Shown here: in pieces, positions 44,351 to 53,042 of the stretch
How the letters are laid out: every line of letters starts with the position of its first letter
Numbering within the stretch: position 1 is the stretch's first letter
From: Streptomyces sp. TS71-3
GTDB taxonomy: Bacteria; Actinomycetota; Actinomycetes; Streptomycetales; Streptomycetaceae
Direction of reading: 5' to 3'
Assembly: GCF_018327685.1 (NCBI RefSeq)
Contig: NZ_BNEL01000003.1
Coordinates: forward strand, 2,666,001 to 2,730,000
DNA length: 64,000 nt
Program-made: the position numbers and the translations under genes
The notes under the pieces: model-generated
What the model saw: only the letters and a program-made list of their open reading frames with translations
What the model was told of the DNA's origin: nothing
Database searches by the model: none

Positions 44351-44831
44351 CTCTCTCCTCACGAACGTCTCGTCCATGCTTCGCCGGAGCCAACGCAGGA
44401 GCGCCCCTCTCGTGCGGGCGCGGCGTCCACGGTGAAGGAAACTTCCCCGTATGCACAAGGGTGAAGAAAATTATTTGCAGAGTCGTCACCATGCATGTCG
44501 GACCCCCGAGCGGCCGGGCGCGCCGCGCACGCGCGACCGGCGCGCGACGGCCTGCGTCCACCGGGCGGAAGAGTCGCCGGATGGATCCCACCGGCGGATG
44601 CCAGGCGAGTAATCGATTTCAGAAGCGGGCTGACGGTTCGTCTGGAACCTCGCCTCTCACTTCCCGCCCGGAAAAGCCGCCAACGACGGGCAATTCGACG
44701 AGGAGTCTCCTCCCTGCCGCTTTGCTGTCTTGACGTGAACATGGACCGACTATACGGTCCGCGTGAAATCGATTCCTCGCATGCCGTGCCCCGTCCGACC
44801 CCGCCGCGCCCACCCGCCCACGGAGACAGCC
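44351..44831. other. 481-base divergent control region between NagZ-like and DUF4185 genes
   Basis: No gene. It contains an AT-rich patch (44461-44480) near the NagZ-like start and the predicted promoter with overlapping inverted repeat for the DUF4185 gene. Confidence 0.55.
44730..44760 (+). promoter_or_regulatory. Predicted promoter with overlapping operator upstream of DUF4185
   Basis: TTGACG (44730-44735), 17 bases, TACGGT (44753-44758) fits the housekeeping TTGACn/TAnnnT pattern. The inverted repeat GGACCG-N6-CGGTCC (44743-44760) covers the -10 box. Confidence 0.5.
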
Positions 44832-46562
44832 ATGCACACGCTCGCCGGACCCCCGCCCGCCCGGAGATTCCTGCGCCGGTTCCTGCCCCCCTGGCTGATC
44901 GCCCTCGCCGTGCTGCTGGCCGGGCTGCCGGCCGCCACCGCGGCGCCCTCGGGCCCGTCCTCCGGTGCCGCGGGAGTACGGCGGGCGGCGGCCGCTCCCA
45001 CCCCGCCGGAGAGCTCCTTCTTCTCCACCGTCGACATCGACTCGGGAGCCACCGTCGGCGCCCCCGCCGCCGGCGACAACCGCAGCCACGGTGACCTCTG
45101 GCCGAACTGCTGGTCCGACGACGACAACGTCTACGGCGCCTACGGCGACGGCGTGGGCTTCGGCGGCGACGACAACGGCAGCGACATCGGCGTCGCCCGG
45201 ATCTCCGGCACCCCCGGGAACCTGACGGGCACCCAGCTCGCCAAGGGCGACGGCGTGGGCCAGGTGTGGACGGCCGGCCACAGCCGCAAGCCCACCGGCA
45301 TGGCCTGCGTCGGCGGCACCCTCTACCTCGCCGTCCAGGACCTCGCGTCCGACTTCAACGACGCCCCGGCGGCCACCGTCGCGAAGTCCTCCGACCACGG
45401 CAGGACCTGGACCTGGGACCACTCGGCGCCGATGTTCTCCGGCGGCGTCTTCAGCACCGTGATGTTCCTCGACTACGGCAAGGCCTACGGCAACGCCCCC
45501 GACGGCTACGTGTACGCCTACGGGCTCGACGGCAACTGGCGGGACTCGTTCAACGACCGGGTCAAGGACCCCCAGGACCTCTACCTGGCCAGGGTGCCCG
45601 AGGACTCCGTGCAGGACCGGTCGGCGTGGCAGTTCGCCAGCGGCTTCGCCGCGGACGGCACCCCCACCTGGTCCTCCGACATCGCGAGGAAGGCCCCCGT
45701 CCTGCACGACGAGCGCCGGGTCTACCCGAACGTGTACACGGACGGCCGGATCGAGAACCTCAGCGTGCTCAGCCAGGGCGGCATCGTCTACGACAAGCCG
45801 CTGAACCGCTACGTCTACACCTCCTGGACCGAGTACACCTTCGAGTTCTACGAGTCCCCGACGCCCTGGGGTCCCTGGAAGCGGTTCGACTCCAAGGATT
45901 TCGGCGGCTACCCCTGGACCCACGCCAAGCACGGCGGTTACGCCGTGACCGTCCCGTCGAAGTACATCAGCGGCGACGGCAGGTCCATGTGGGTGCAGTC
46001 GAACGTCTGTCCCTGCGGTGGTGGCATCTCCGACCAGTGGGCGTACACGTTCTCGCTGCGCAGGATGCACCTGGAGCCGTTCACGCCGACCACGCCCGCC
46101 AACGCCCCCGACGACACGCACAACCTCGCCCGTGACCCGGGCACCGTGGGCGTCCAGCGCGCCACCCACTTCGGGAACACCGCGTTCTACAACGACGGCA
46201 ACCTCGCCGAGAACGAGGACGACTGGAACGACGAGAACAAGACCGAGAGCTGGTGGGGCTACACCTGGCCGCGGGCGGTCACCATGAACAAGGTCGTCTA
46301 CACCACCGGCACGATGTTCGGCGACGGCGGCTGGTTCTCCGGCGGCCCCCGGGTGCAGGTGCGCCGGAACCACACCTGGGTCGACGCCGGCGGGCTGCGG
46401 GTGTCGCCCGCCTACCCCCACGACGCCACCGCGGGGACCAACCGTACCTACACGCTGACGTTCGACCCGGTCGACGGCGACGGCGTACGCGTCATCGGAA
46501 CGCCGGGCGGCACCAGGACCTTCACCTCCATCGCCGAACTCGCCGTGTACTACGGGACCTAG
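44832..46562 (+). CDS. Secreted DUF4185 protein (GH183 endo-D-arabinanase-like) with C-terminal discoidin-like domain
   Basis: 576 residues from ATG 44832, with GGAG upstream. Signal peptide to about residue 40. The DUF4185 propeller (about 70-435) has HGDLWPNCWSDDDNVYGAYGDG, repeated SSDHGRTWTW-like blades, YVYAYGLDG and WGPWKRFDS. The C-terminal part (NLARDPGTVGVQRATHFGNT to FTSIAELAVYYGT) looks like an F5/8 type C binding module. DUF4185 enzymes include endo-D-arabinanases classed as GH183. The next gene is DUF2961 (GH172-type), the partner exo-enzyme family. Activity here is inferred. Confidence 0.78.
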   Translation: MHTLAGPPPARRFLRRFLPPWLIALAVLLAGLPAATAAPSGPSSGAAGVRRAAAAPTPPESSFFSTVDIDSGATVGAPAAGDNRSHGDLWPNCWSDDDNVYGAYGDGVGFGGDDNGSDIGVARISGTPGNLTGTQLAKGDGVGQVWTAGHSRKPTGMACVGGTLYLAVQDLASDFNDAPAATVAKSSDHGRTWTWDHSAPMFSGGVFSTVMFLDYGKAYGNAPDGYVYAYGLDGNWRDSFNDRVKDPQDLYLARVPEDSVQDRSAWQFASGFAADGTPTWSSDIARKAPVLHDERRVYPNVYTDGRIENLSVLSQGGIVYDKPLNRYVYTSWTEYTFEFYESPTPWGPWKRFDSKDFGGYPWTHAKHGGYAVTVPSKYISGDGRSMWVQSNVCPCGGGISDQWAYTFSLRRMHLEPFTPTTPANAPDDTHNLARDPGTVGVQRATHFGNTAFYNDGNLAENEDDWNDENKTESWWGYTWPRAVTMNKVVYTTGTMFGDGGWFSGGPRVQVRRNHTWVDAGGLRVSPAYPHDATAGTNRTYTLTFDPVDGDGVRVIGTPGGTRTFTSIAELAVYYGT

Positions 46563-46682
46563 GAACTCTCTCGACCCGGGTTCATGGGGCCCCTACACAC
46601 ACGGCACCAGCGCACAGGGCACACCGAGACATGGCACCACAGCGACATCCCCTCCGCAGCACCGAGAAAGCGGGCAGCAGCC

Positions 46683-49600
46683 ATGAGAAGCCTGACCACA
46701 CGCCCGCGGGCATGGCCGCCCCTCGTGGCCCTCCTCGCGGGACTGCTCTTCGGGGGCCTCGCGCTCGCCGTACCCGCCCAGGCGACCCCGCCCGGGGCCC
46801 GGGCCGCCGCCCCGGCCGACCACGGGCAACCCGCGGCCGCGCCGGCCGGGCAGCCGAGGGCCGCCGCCGCGGACAAGGGCCCCGTCGGCTGGGACACCTA
46901 CCGGCGGCTCGACCGGCTGCCGTACCTCAGCGCCGGCACCCAGACCCGGCAGTTCTCCAGCTTCGACAGGACCGGCGGCAACGGCGACGGTTTCGACGGC
47001 ACCTACTCCTGCCTGAAGACGACGGCGTCCGGCTGCGTCCTCGCCGAGGACCACGGCGCCGGGGAGATCTCCTCGATCTGGTTCACCCGCGACAACGGCG
47101 ACGTCACCGCCACCGGCACCCTCACCATCGAGCTGGACGGCGCCACCGTCCTCAACGCGCCGCTCCAGGACGTGGTGGACGGCAAGCAGGGCGCACCGTT
47201 CGTGTATCCGCTCGTGGCCGACGCCGACCAGTCCTCCGGAGGCGTCTACATCAAGGTCCCGATGCCGTACCGCGACTCGATGCGGGTCACCGTGCGGAAC
47301 AACCCGCTCTTCTACCACGTCGGCTACCGGCACTTCACCGACGCGGACGGCGTGCGGCGCTTCGACCCGTCCGACCCCGCCACCGACGTGATCGACATGC
47401 TGAAGGCGGCCGGCGCCAAGGACCCCAAGCCCGCCGCGGCCGGTGCCACCACCGTGCGCAGGACGCTCGGCCTCGCCGCCCATCAGCAGGGAGAGGCGGC
47501 CCGGCTCGACGGGCCCGGCAGCATCAGCGCCCTCAGGGTGCGGATCCCGGACGGCGAGGACACCGACGCGGTGCTGTCCGGCCTCCGGCTGCGGCTCGGC
47601 TTCGACGGCAGGCAGACCGCGGACGCCCCGATCGGCGAGTTCTTCGGCTCCGGACTCGGCGAGAGCCCGGTGCGCTCGCTGCTGTTCGCCATGGACACCG
47701 CCGCGGACGGCTGGTACACGACCTGGTGGCCGATGCCGTACCGGAGCGACGCGCGGGTCAGCCTGGTCAACTCGACGGGGCAGGCGCTCAGCGGCCTCGA
47801 CGTCGAGGTGACGTCCGCGCCCGACAGCCAGTGGGCCGCCGCCCTGGCTGCGACCGGCGGCGCCGGCTACTTCTCCGCCGAGTCCCACCGCGGTGACACT
47901 GTCGCCGACCACGACTGGCTGTTCTCGGACCGCACGGGGCGGGGCAAGTTCGTCGGCGTCTCCGACACCATGCAGGGCCGCATCCCCACCGGGAACACCC
48001 GCGGCTACCTGGAGGGCGACGAGCGGGTGTACACCGACGGCCGGCTCAGCCCCCAGACGCACGGCACCGGCACCGAGGACTTCTACGAGTCCGGCTGGTA
48101 CTTCAACCGCGGCACCTACACCAACCCGATGAACGGCAACCCGAAGCACGAGAAGGCGGCCGACGGCTGCCAGTACGAGTGCGACGGCGCCTACCGGCTG
48201 ATGCTCGCCGACGCCGTCCCCTACGCCTCCGCGCTGCGCTTCGGCATCGAGCACGGCGCGCAGGACGACGCCCCCGCCCTCTACGGCTCCACCGCGTTCC
48301 TGTACGCCAAGGACGCCGCGGACGGCGCCGGGCTGCACCGCACCACCGTCATCGACACCGGCGACCCGGCGAGCCGCGCGGCGGCCGGCTACCAGGAGAG
48401 CGGGAACGCGACGCAGACCACGCTGGACTCCGTGTACGAGGGCGACGCGGACGACACGCCGGTGAGCGGCGCGGTGCGGGCCACCTCGGCACCGGTCTCC
48501 TTCCGGCTCGACCTGGACGCGCAGAACCAGGGGGTGCTGCTGCGCCGCACCTGTGACCAGGCGGCCGCCTACCAGTCGGCGACGGTCCTCGTCGACGGCA
48601 CCGGCGTGGGCACCTGGACGCAGCCGCTCGGCAACGCCGCGCAGCGCTGGCTCACGGACACCTTCCCGCTCCCGGCGAGCGCCACCGCGGGCAGGACCCG
48701 GGTCACCGTGGAACTGCGCCCCGCGGCCGGCGCACCGGCCTGGACCGCGAGCGGGTACGCGGCCGACAGCCTCGTCGCCGCCCACCCGGACTCCGGCCCG
48801 CCCACCGCCGGCACCGCCGCCCTGACCAGTGGCACCGACCACGCCCTGCACCTGTCGTGGCGGGAGCCCGCCGACGACACCGGGGTGCGGGAGTACCGGG
48901 TGTACGGGTCCGCCTCCCCGGACGTGCCCGTGGGCGACGCCACCCTGCTCGGCACCGCCCACGCGCCGGGCTTCACCGACGGCCCGCTGAAGCGCGGCAC
49001 GGAGCGGCACTACCGGGTGGTCGCGGTCGACATGGCGGGCCGCACGGCCCAGCTCGGCGGGGTGCTCTCCGGGCGCAGCGGGACGCCGACCCGCAGCGAC
49101 CTGAACGGCGACGGCCGGGACGACGCCGTGACGTTCACCCGGGGCGAGGCGGCCGACGTCTTCGCGGCGCTCTCCGACGGGTCCGCCTTCGTCGGCGACG
49201 GCGTGAAGTGGCACGACCACTTCGCGCAGGGCGGCGAGATCCCGCTCACCGGCGACTTCGACGGCGACGGCCGTGAGGACGCCGTGACGTTCACCCGGGG
49301 CGAGGCGGCCGACGCGTACGTGGCGCTGTCCGACGGCACGCCTTCCGCGGCGACGGGGTCAAGTGGGCCGACGACTTCGCGGCCGGCACGGCAGTGCCCG
49401 CGGTGGGCGACTTCGACGGCGACGGCAAGGACGACGTCGCCGCCTTCACCCGCGGCGACGCCGCCGACGTCTACGTGGCCCTGTCCACCGGCGGCTCCTT
49501 CGGGGCGCCCCGCCAGTGGCACGGCCACTTCGCGGTGGGCACCGAGATCCCCGAGGTGGGGGACTTCGACGGGGACGGCCGCGACGACATCGCCACCTTC

Positions 49601-50047
49601 ACCCGCGGCTCCTCCGCCGACGTGTACGTGTCCCTGTCCAGCGGCAGCGCGTTCCGGCAGGACGGCTGGCTCTGGCACGGCCACTTCGCGGTCGGCGACG
49701 AGATCCCAGCGGTCGGCGACGTCGACGGCGACGGCCGCGACGACATCGTCACCTTCACCCGCGGCGATACGGCGGACGTCCTCGTCTCCCTCTCCGATGG
49801 CACCCGGTTCGTCCAGAACGGCTGGAAGTGGCACGACTCCTTCGCCGGCGGGGACCAGGTGCCCGGCATGGGCGACTTCGACGGCGACGGGCGCGCCGAC
49901 ATCGTCGCCTTCACCCGCGGCTCCACAGCGGACGCCCTGGTGTCGCTCTCCGGCGGCACGGCCTTCGGGCCCGCCGGGACCTGGCACGGCCACTTCGCCA
50001 CCGGCGACGAGTGGCCGCGGCCCAGCGAGGTGCAGACCCTGCCCTGA
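46683..50047 (+). pseudogene. DUF2961 (GH172-like) glycosidase with six calcium-binding repeats, frameshifted
   Basis: Frame one from ATG 46683 encodes a signal peptide, the DUF2961 domain (about 65-430; [28 protein letters not shown]), a second module and a fibronectin-like domain. Repeats of about 51 residues, each opening D-x-DGDGRDD and [11 protein letters not shown], then follow. At 49338-49342 one base is missing: the third repeat onward is in another frame, ending at TGA 50047. Adding one base restores a 1121-residue protein with six repeats. GH172 includes D-arabinofuranosidases. The break lies in repetitive DNA, so an assembly error is possible. Confidence 0.82.
49104..50030 (+). repeat. 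Six ~153-base coding repeats (VCBS/FG-GAP-like) at the 3' end of the DUF2961 gene
   Basis: Each unit encodes DxDGDGRxDxxxFTRG, a Val/Ser-rich strand and a W-H-x-x-F run. The acidic DxDGDG loop is a typical calcium site of FG-GAP repeats. Confidence 0.8.
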
Positions 50048-50082
50048 CCCTTCCCGCCGGGGGCCCGCCCCGGCGCCGGGCC

Positions 50083-50127
50083 GTGCGCCGGCCGCCCGTC
50101 CTTCCCCCTCTCGGACGGCCGGCGCAC
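50083..50127. terminator. Hairpin after the DUF2961 gene
   Basis: GTGCGCCGG (50083-50091) pairs with CCGGCGCAC (50119-50127), and CCGTCC (50096-50101) with GGACGG (50113-50118), with a four-base bulge on the left. Confidence 0.7.
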
Positions 50128-50290
50128 CGCCGTGTGCGCGGCGGGCGTGTCCGCCCGGCCGGGAGCCCTGGTGTCTGATAGGAAGTCAGACGCGGTGGCG
50201 ACGCCGGACGGCCGCCCTCGTGCCCGGCCGGCGGCCCGTGGACCCGTGGCAGCGCCGCCGCGACGGGCTGGCGAGGCGACGGGAGATCCC

Positions 50291-51091
50291 ATGCCGGAGT
50301 ACGTACCCGACTACCCGCAGATGATCGTGCCGACGGGGCATGTGGAACCCGTGCCGCGCCGGCTGCGCGGGTTCGTCGACGGCCAGCCGGTCTTCGACAC
50401 CACGCGGGCCTGGTACGTGTGGCTCTGGCCGGGCTATCCGCAGTACGCGGTGCCTCCCGAGGATGTCGCCGACGGGGCGCTCGCCGACGAGGGCCAGACC
50501 ATCTCCCTGCCGCCCGGTCCCGCCCGGCGGCACACCCTGATGTTCGGCGAGGCCACCCGGCACGGCGGGGCCTGGGTGTGGGAGCAGGGCGCGCCCGCGC
50601 CCGTGGTGGGACACGCCAGCTTCCGCTGGGACGCGCTGGACGCCTGGTTCGAGGAGGACGAGAGGGTCTTCGTCCACCCCAGGAGCCCCTACACCCGCGT
50701 GGACGCCCTGCACTCCGGCCGCAACGTCCGCGTCGAGCTGGACGGCGCGGTGCTGGCCGACGCGCCGTACAGCGTGATGGTCTTCGAGACGGGGCTGCCC
50801 ACCCGGTACTACCTGCCCCGCGTCCATGTCGACTGGTCCCGCATGACCCCCACCGACACCGTCACGAGCTGCCCGTACAAGGGCACCACCAGCGGCTACT
50901 GGTCGGTCACCACGGACCGCGCCACCTACACCGACCTCGCCTGGGTCTACGACTACCCGACCCGGGCCGTCGCCCCGGTCGCGACCATGGTGGCGTTCTA
51001 CAACGAGCACGTAGACCTCTACGTAGACGACCGCCTCCAGCCCCGCCCGGTACCCATCGCCGCACCACCGAGCTCGAAGCCGGCTTCCTGA
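50291..51091 (+). CDS. DUF427 domain protein
   Basis: 266 residues from ATG 50291. Two DUF427 units are recognisable: [21 protein letters not shown] in the first half and [36 protein letters not shown] in the second, followed by [15 protein letters not shown], the family hallmark. Fold is known to be a small beta barrel; role unknown. The start codon follows GGGAGATCCC. No operon partner; after it come dispersed repeats. Confidence 0.9.
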   Translation: MPEYVPDYPQMIVPTGHVEPVPRRLRGFVDGQPVFDTTRAWYVWLWPGYPQYAVPPEDVADGALADEGQTISLPPGPARRHTLMFGEATRHGGAWVWEQGAPAPVVGHASFRWDALDAWFEEDERVFVHPRSPYTRVDALHSGRNVRVELDGAVLADAPYSVMVFETGLPTRYYLPRVHVDWSRMTPTDTVTSCPYKGTTSGYWSVTTDRATYTDLAWVYDYPTRAVAPVATMVAFYNEHVDLYVDDRLQPRPVPIAAPPSSKPAS

Positions 51092-51453
51092 CCCCCGGAG
51101 ACGTTTCCCCGTGCCCGCTGTTCGGTCCCCCGCCAGGGGCGCGGGGAACGGCGCGAGCAAGTCGCGCCGGCGGCTGGCCGGTAATGAGACGGCATGGGGT
51201 TGCTTGGCGCCCCGTCAGGGGCGCGGGGAACTGCGCAAGAAGGTCCCACCGGCGGCTGGCCGGGAACGAGACGCGAGGGGCCTGTTTGGTGCCCCGTCAG
51301 GGGCGCGGGGAACTGCGCGAACAACCACCCACTCGCCGGTGGCCGACACACCACAGAATGCACCCCGTCGGACGGAGGCGACCCACGGGGTCGCGCGAAA
51401 CGGGCCAGCAAGGGGGCGCCCACCACAACCCGGCAACCCCGGCCGCCAGGCCG
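51092..51453. repeat. Three ~83-base repeats with core CAGGGGCGCGGGGAACTGCGC
   Basis: The gap between DUF427 and the phosphatase gene holds copies starting at 51134, 51217 and 51299. Each has AGGGGCGCGGGGAAC, then a variable part and CCGGCGGCTGGCCGG. A fourth related core is at 52869. This dispersed type is familiar from Streptomyces intergenic regions. No gene seen. Confidence 0.8.
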
Positions 51454-52665
51454 CTACTCCGGCCCGAACCACTCGCAGAGCAGCACCGTGGAATCGTCCT
51501 GGAGATGCCCGTAGTGGTAGTCGAGGAAGCCGTGCACGAAGCGCCGCACGGTCTCCGGAACGCTCAGTTCCTCGGCATGGTGGCGAGTGAGGGAGTAGAT
51601 CAGCCGCTGCATGCCGAACTCCCGGGCGCCCGGCCGGCGTGCCTCGGTGATGCCGTCGGTGTACAGGGCCAGCCGGTCGTTCGGTTCGAGCCGCATATGG
51701 GCGACCGTCGCCTGCAGGCCCTCCAGCCCGGTGCCCAGCGGGTAGGCGGGCGGGCACGGCATGATGATCCCCCGCGGGCCGCGCAGCATCAGCAGCGGGT
51801 GGTGCCCGAAGCTGGCCCAGGCCAGCGTGCCGGAGCGGGTGTCCAGCGTGGCGAGGATCGCGGTGACGAAGCGGGAGCCGCCGAACTGGCGCACCAGCTC
51901 GTGCTCGATGGCGTACCCCGTCTCGGCGATCCCCGCCCCCCGGTGCCGCGCGCTGCGCGCGGCCGCGAGGGCGAGGGCGGCTACCTGTCCGGCGGCGGTG
52001 TCGTGGCCCATCGCGTCGAAGATGGACAGATGGATCAGCGGGCCGTCGAGCGAGTAGTCGTAGGCGTCGCCGCTGATCTGGTAAGCGGGCTCCAGCGTCG
52101 CGGTGAGGGTGACCCGCGAGTCCCGGTAGGTGCGCGGCGGCATCAGGTGCCACAGCGCCTCCGCGGCCACGTTCATCGTCCTGGTGCGGTTCAGCCGCGC
52201 GTAGGTGTCGCTGTGGCCGCGCTTGATGACGATGGCCATGGCGACCAGCGTGGCCAGCAGCCGTGCGTCCGCGCTCACCCAGTCGCCCGGTTCGGTGCTC
52301 ACCACGAGCATCAGCCCGAGGCGTTCCATGCCGTTGAAGAGCGGCACCCAGTGGGGAAAGCCCGGCGACGACGGTGTGTGGTCGGGCACCACCTCCCCGT
52401 ACTGGTAGGCGCGCCCGGCGGTGGTACCCCGGATCGGGATGACCACATCGGCCGACGCCGGTGTGTTCTGGCCGGGGAGCAGGTGCACGGCACGGCGTTC
52501 CACGTCGCCGAGGTAGATCCGCACCTCGGAGAAGCCCGCGCTCTTCGCGTGGGCGCTCACCACGTCGGGGAGGTCGTCCATCGCGGTGTCACCGATGACG
52601 TCCAGCAGTCCCGCCAGCATCGTCTCGGTACCGCCGTCCGGATTCCTCACCACAACACATACCAT
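51454..52665 (-). CDS. SpoIIE-type PP2C serine phosphatase with GAF-like domain
   Basis: 403 residues from ATG 52665; ATG 52620 (MLAGLLDVIGDTAM) is an alternative, and neither has a good ribosome site. A GAF-like N-terminal sensor (about 15-165) precedes the PPM/SpoIIE domain (about 185-400) with ISGDAYDYS, FDAMGHDTAAGQVAALAL and LALYTDGITEAR, which carry the metal-binding aspartates. Such phosphatases release anti-sigma antagonists in partner-switching systems. No RsbW or STAS partner is adjacent. Confidence 0.9.
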   Translation of the reverse strand: MVCVVVRNPDGGTETMLAGLLDVIGDTAMDDLPDVVSAHAKSAGFSEVRIYLGDVERRAVHLLPGQNTPASADVVIPIRGTTAGRAYQYGEVVPDHTPSSPGFPHWVPLFNGMERLGLMLVVSTEPGDWVSADARLLATLVAMAIVIKRGHSDTYARLNRTRTMNVAAEALWHLMPPRTYRDSRVTLTATLEPAYQISGDAYDYSLDGPLIHLSIFDAMGHDTAAGQVAALALAAARSARHRGAGIAETGYAIEHELVRQFGGSRFVTAILATLDTRSGTLAWASFGHHPLLMLRGPRGIIMPCPPAYPLGTGLEGLQATVAHMRLEPNDRLALYTDGITEARRPGAREFGMQRLIYSLTRHHAEELSVPETVRRFVHGFLDYHYGHLQDDSTVLLCEWFGPE

Positions 52666-53042
52666 AAGGTGGTAAATAGGTCAGTATCCAGTGTGCACCG
52701 GCGGTTCTCGATGCGGGGCCGGGCGGAGCGCCGGCCCGCCCCTCCGCCCGGCGGAACGGTTTCCGGTCAGGTAGGTGAGGCGGCCACCTACGAAGGGCGT
52801 TCGTCGAGTCGCCTGGGCCCCATGGCCGTAGGTGACCTTTCCGTTGACGGTGGGCAGGCGCCCCAGAAAGGGGCGCGGGGAACTGCGTGCTCAGGCGGAT
52901 CGGGACCTGAGGCCCGCCACCGTCCTCAAGGGGCAGACGGAGCCGTCTCAGCGGCCAGCGGCCGGAGGACCTTCGCAACAAGCGCCACGAGCCCCGTGGG
53001 CGAAGAGGGGGTGCGGCCCCCCGCAGGGGACCGCACCGAGGA
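52666..53042. other. 377-base gap between phosphatase and GH2 genes
   Basis: No gene. It holds a hairpin GTAGGTG (52771) with CACCTAC (52785), a fourth copy of the GGGGCGCGGGGAACTGCG core at 52869, and the GH2 terminator at its right end. Confidence 0.6.
53010..53037 (-). terminator. Hairpin terminator of the GH2 gene
   Basis: GGTGCGGCCCC (53010-53020) pairs with GGGG-A-CCGCACC (53026-53037), one bulged base, directly after the leftward stop. Confidence 0.72.

Noticed and set aside
40965..44591. A 1208-residue minus-strand open frame
   Set aside because: It is the out-of-frame shadow of the serine hydrolase and NagZ-like genes, which have clear domains and signals.
52771..52791. GTAGGTG/CACCTAC hairpin as an operator of the phosphatase gene
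   Set aside because: It lies over 100 bases upstream with no promoter pattern nearby and no second copy; could equally be a chance hairpin.
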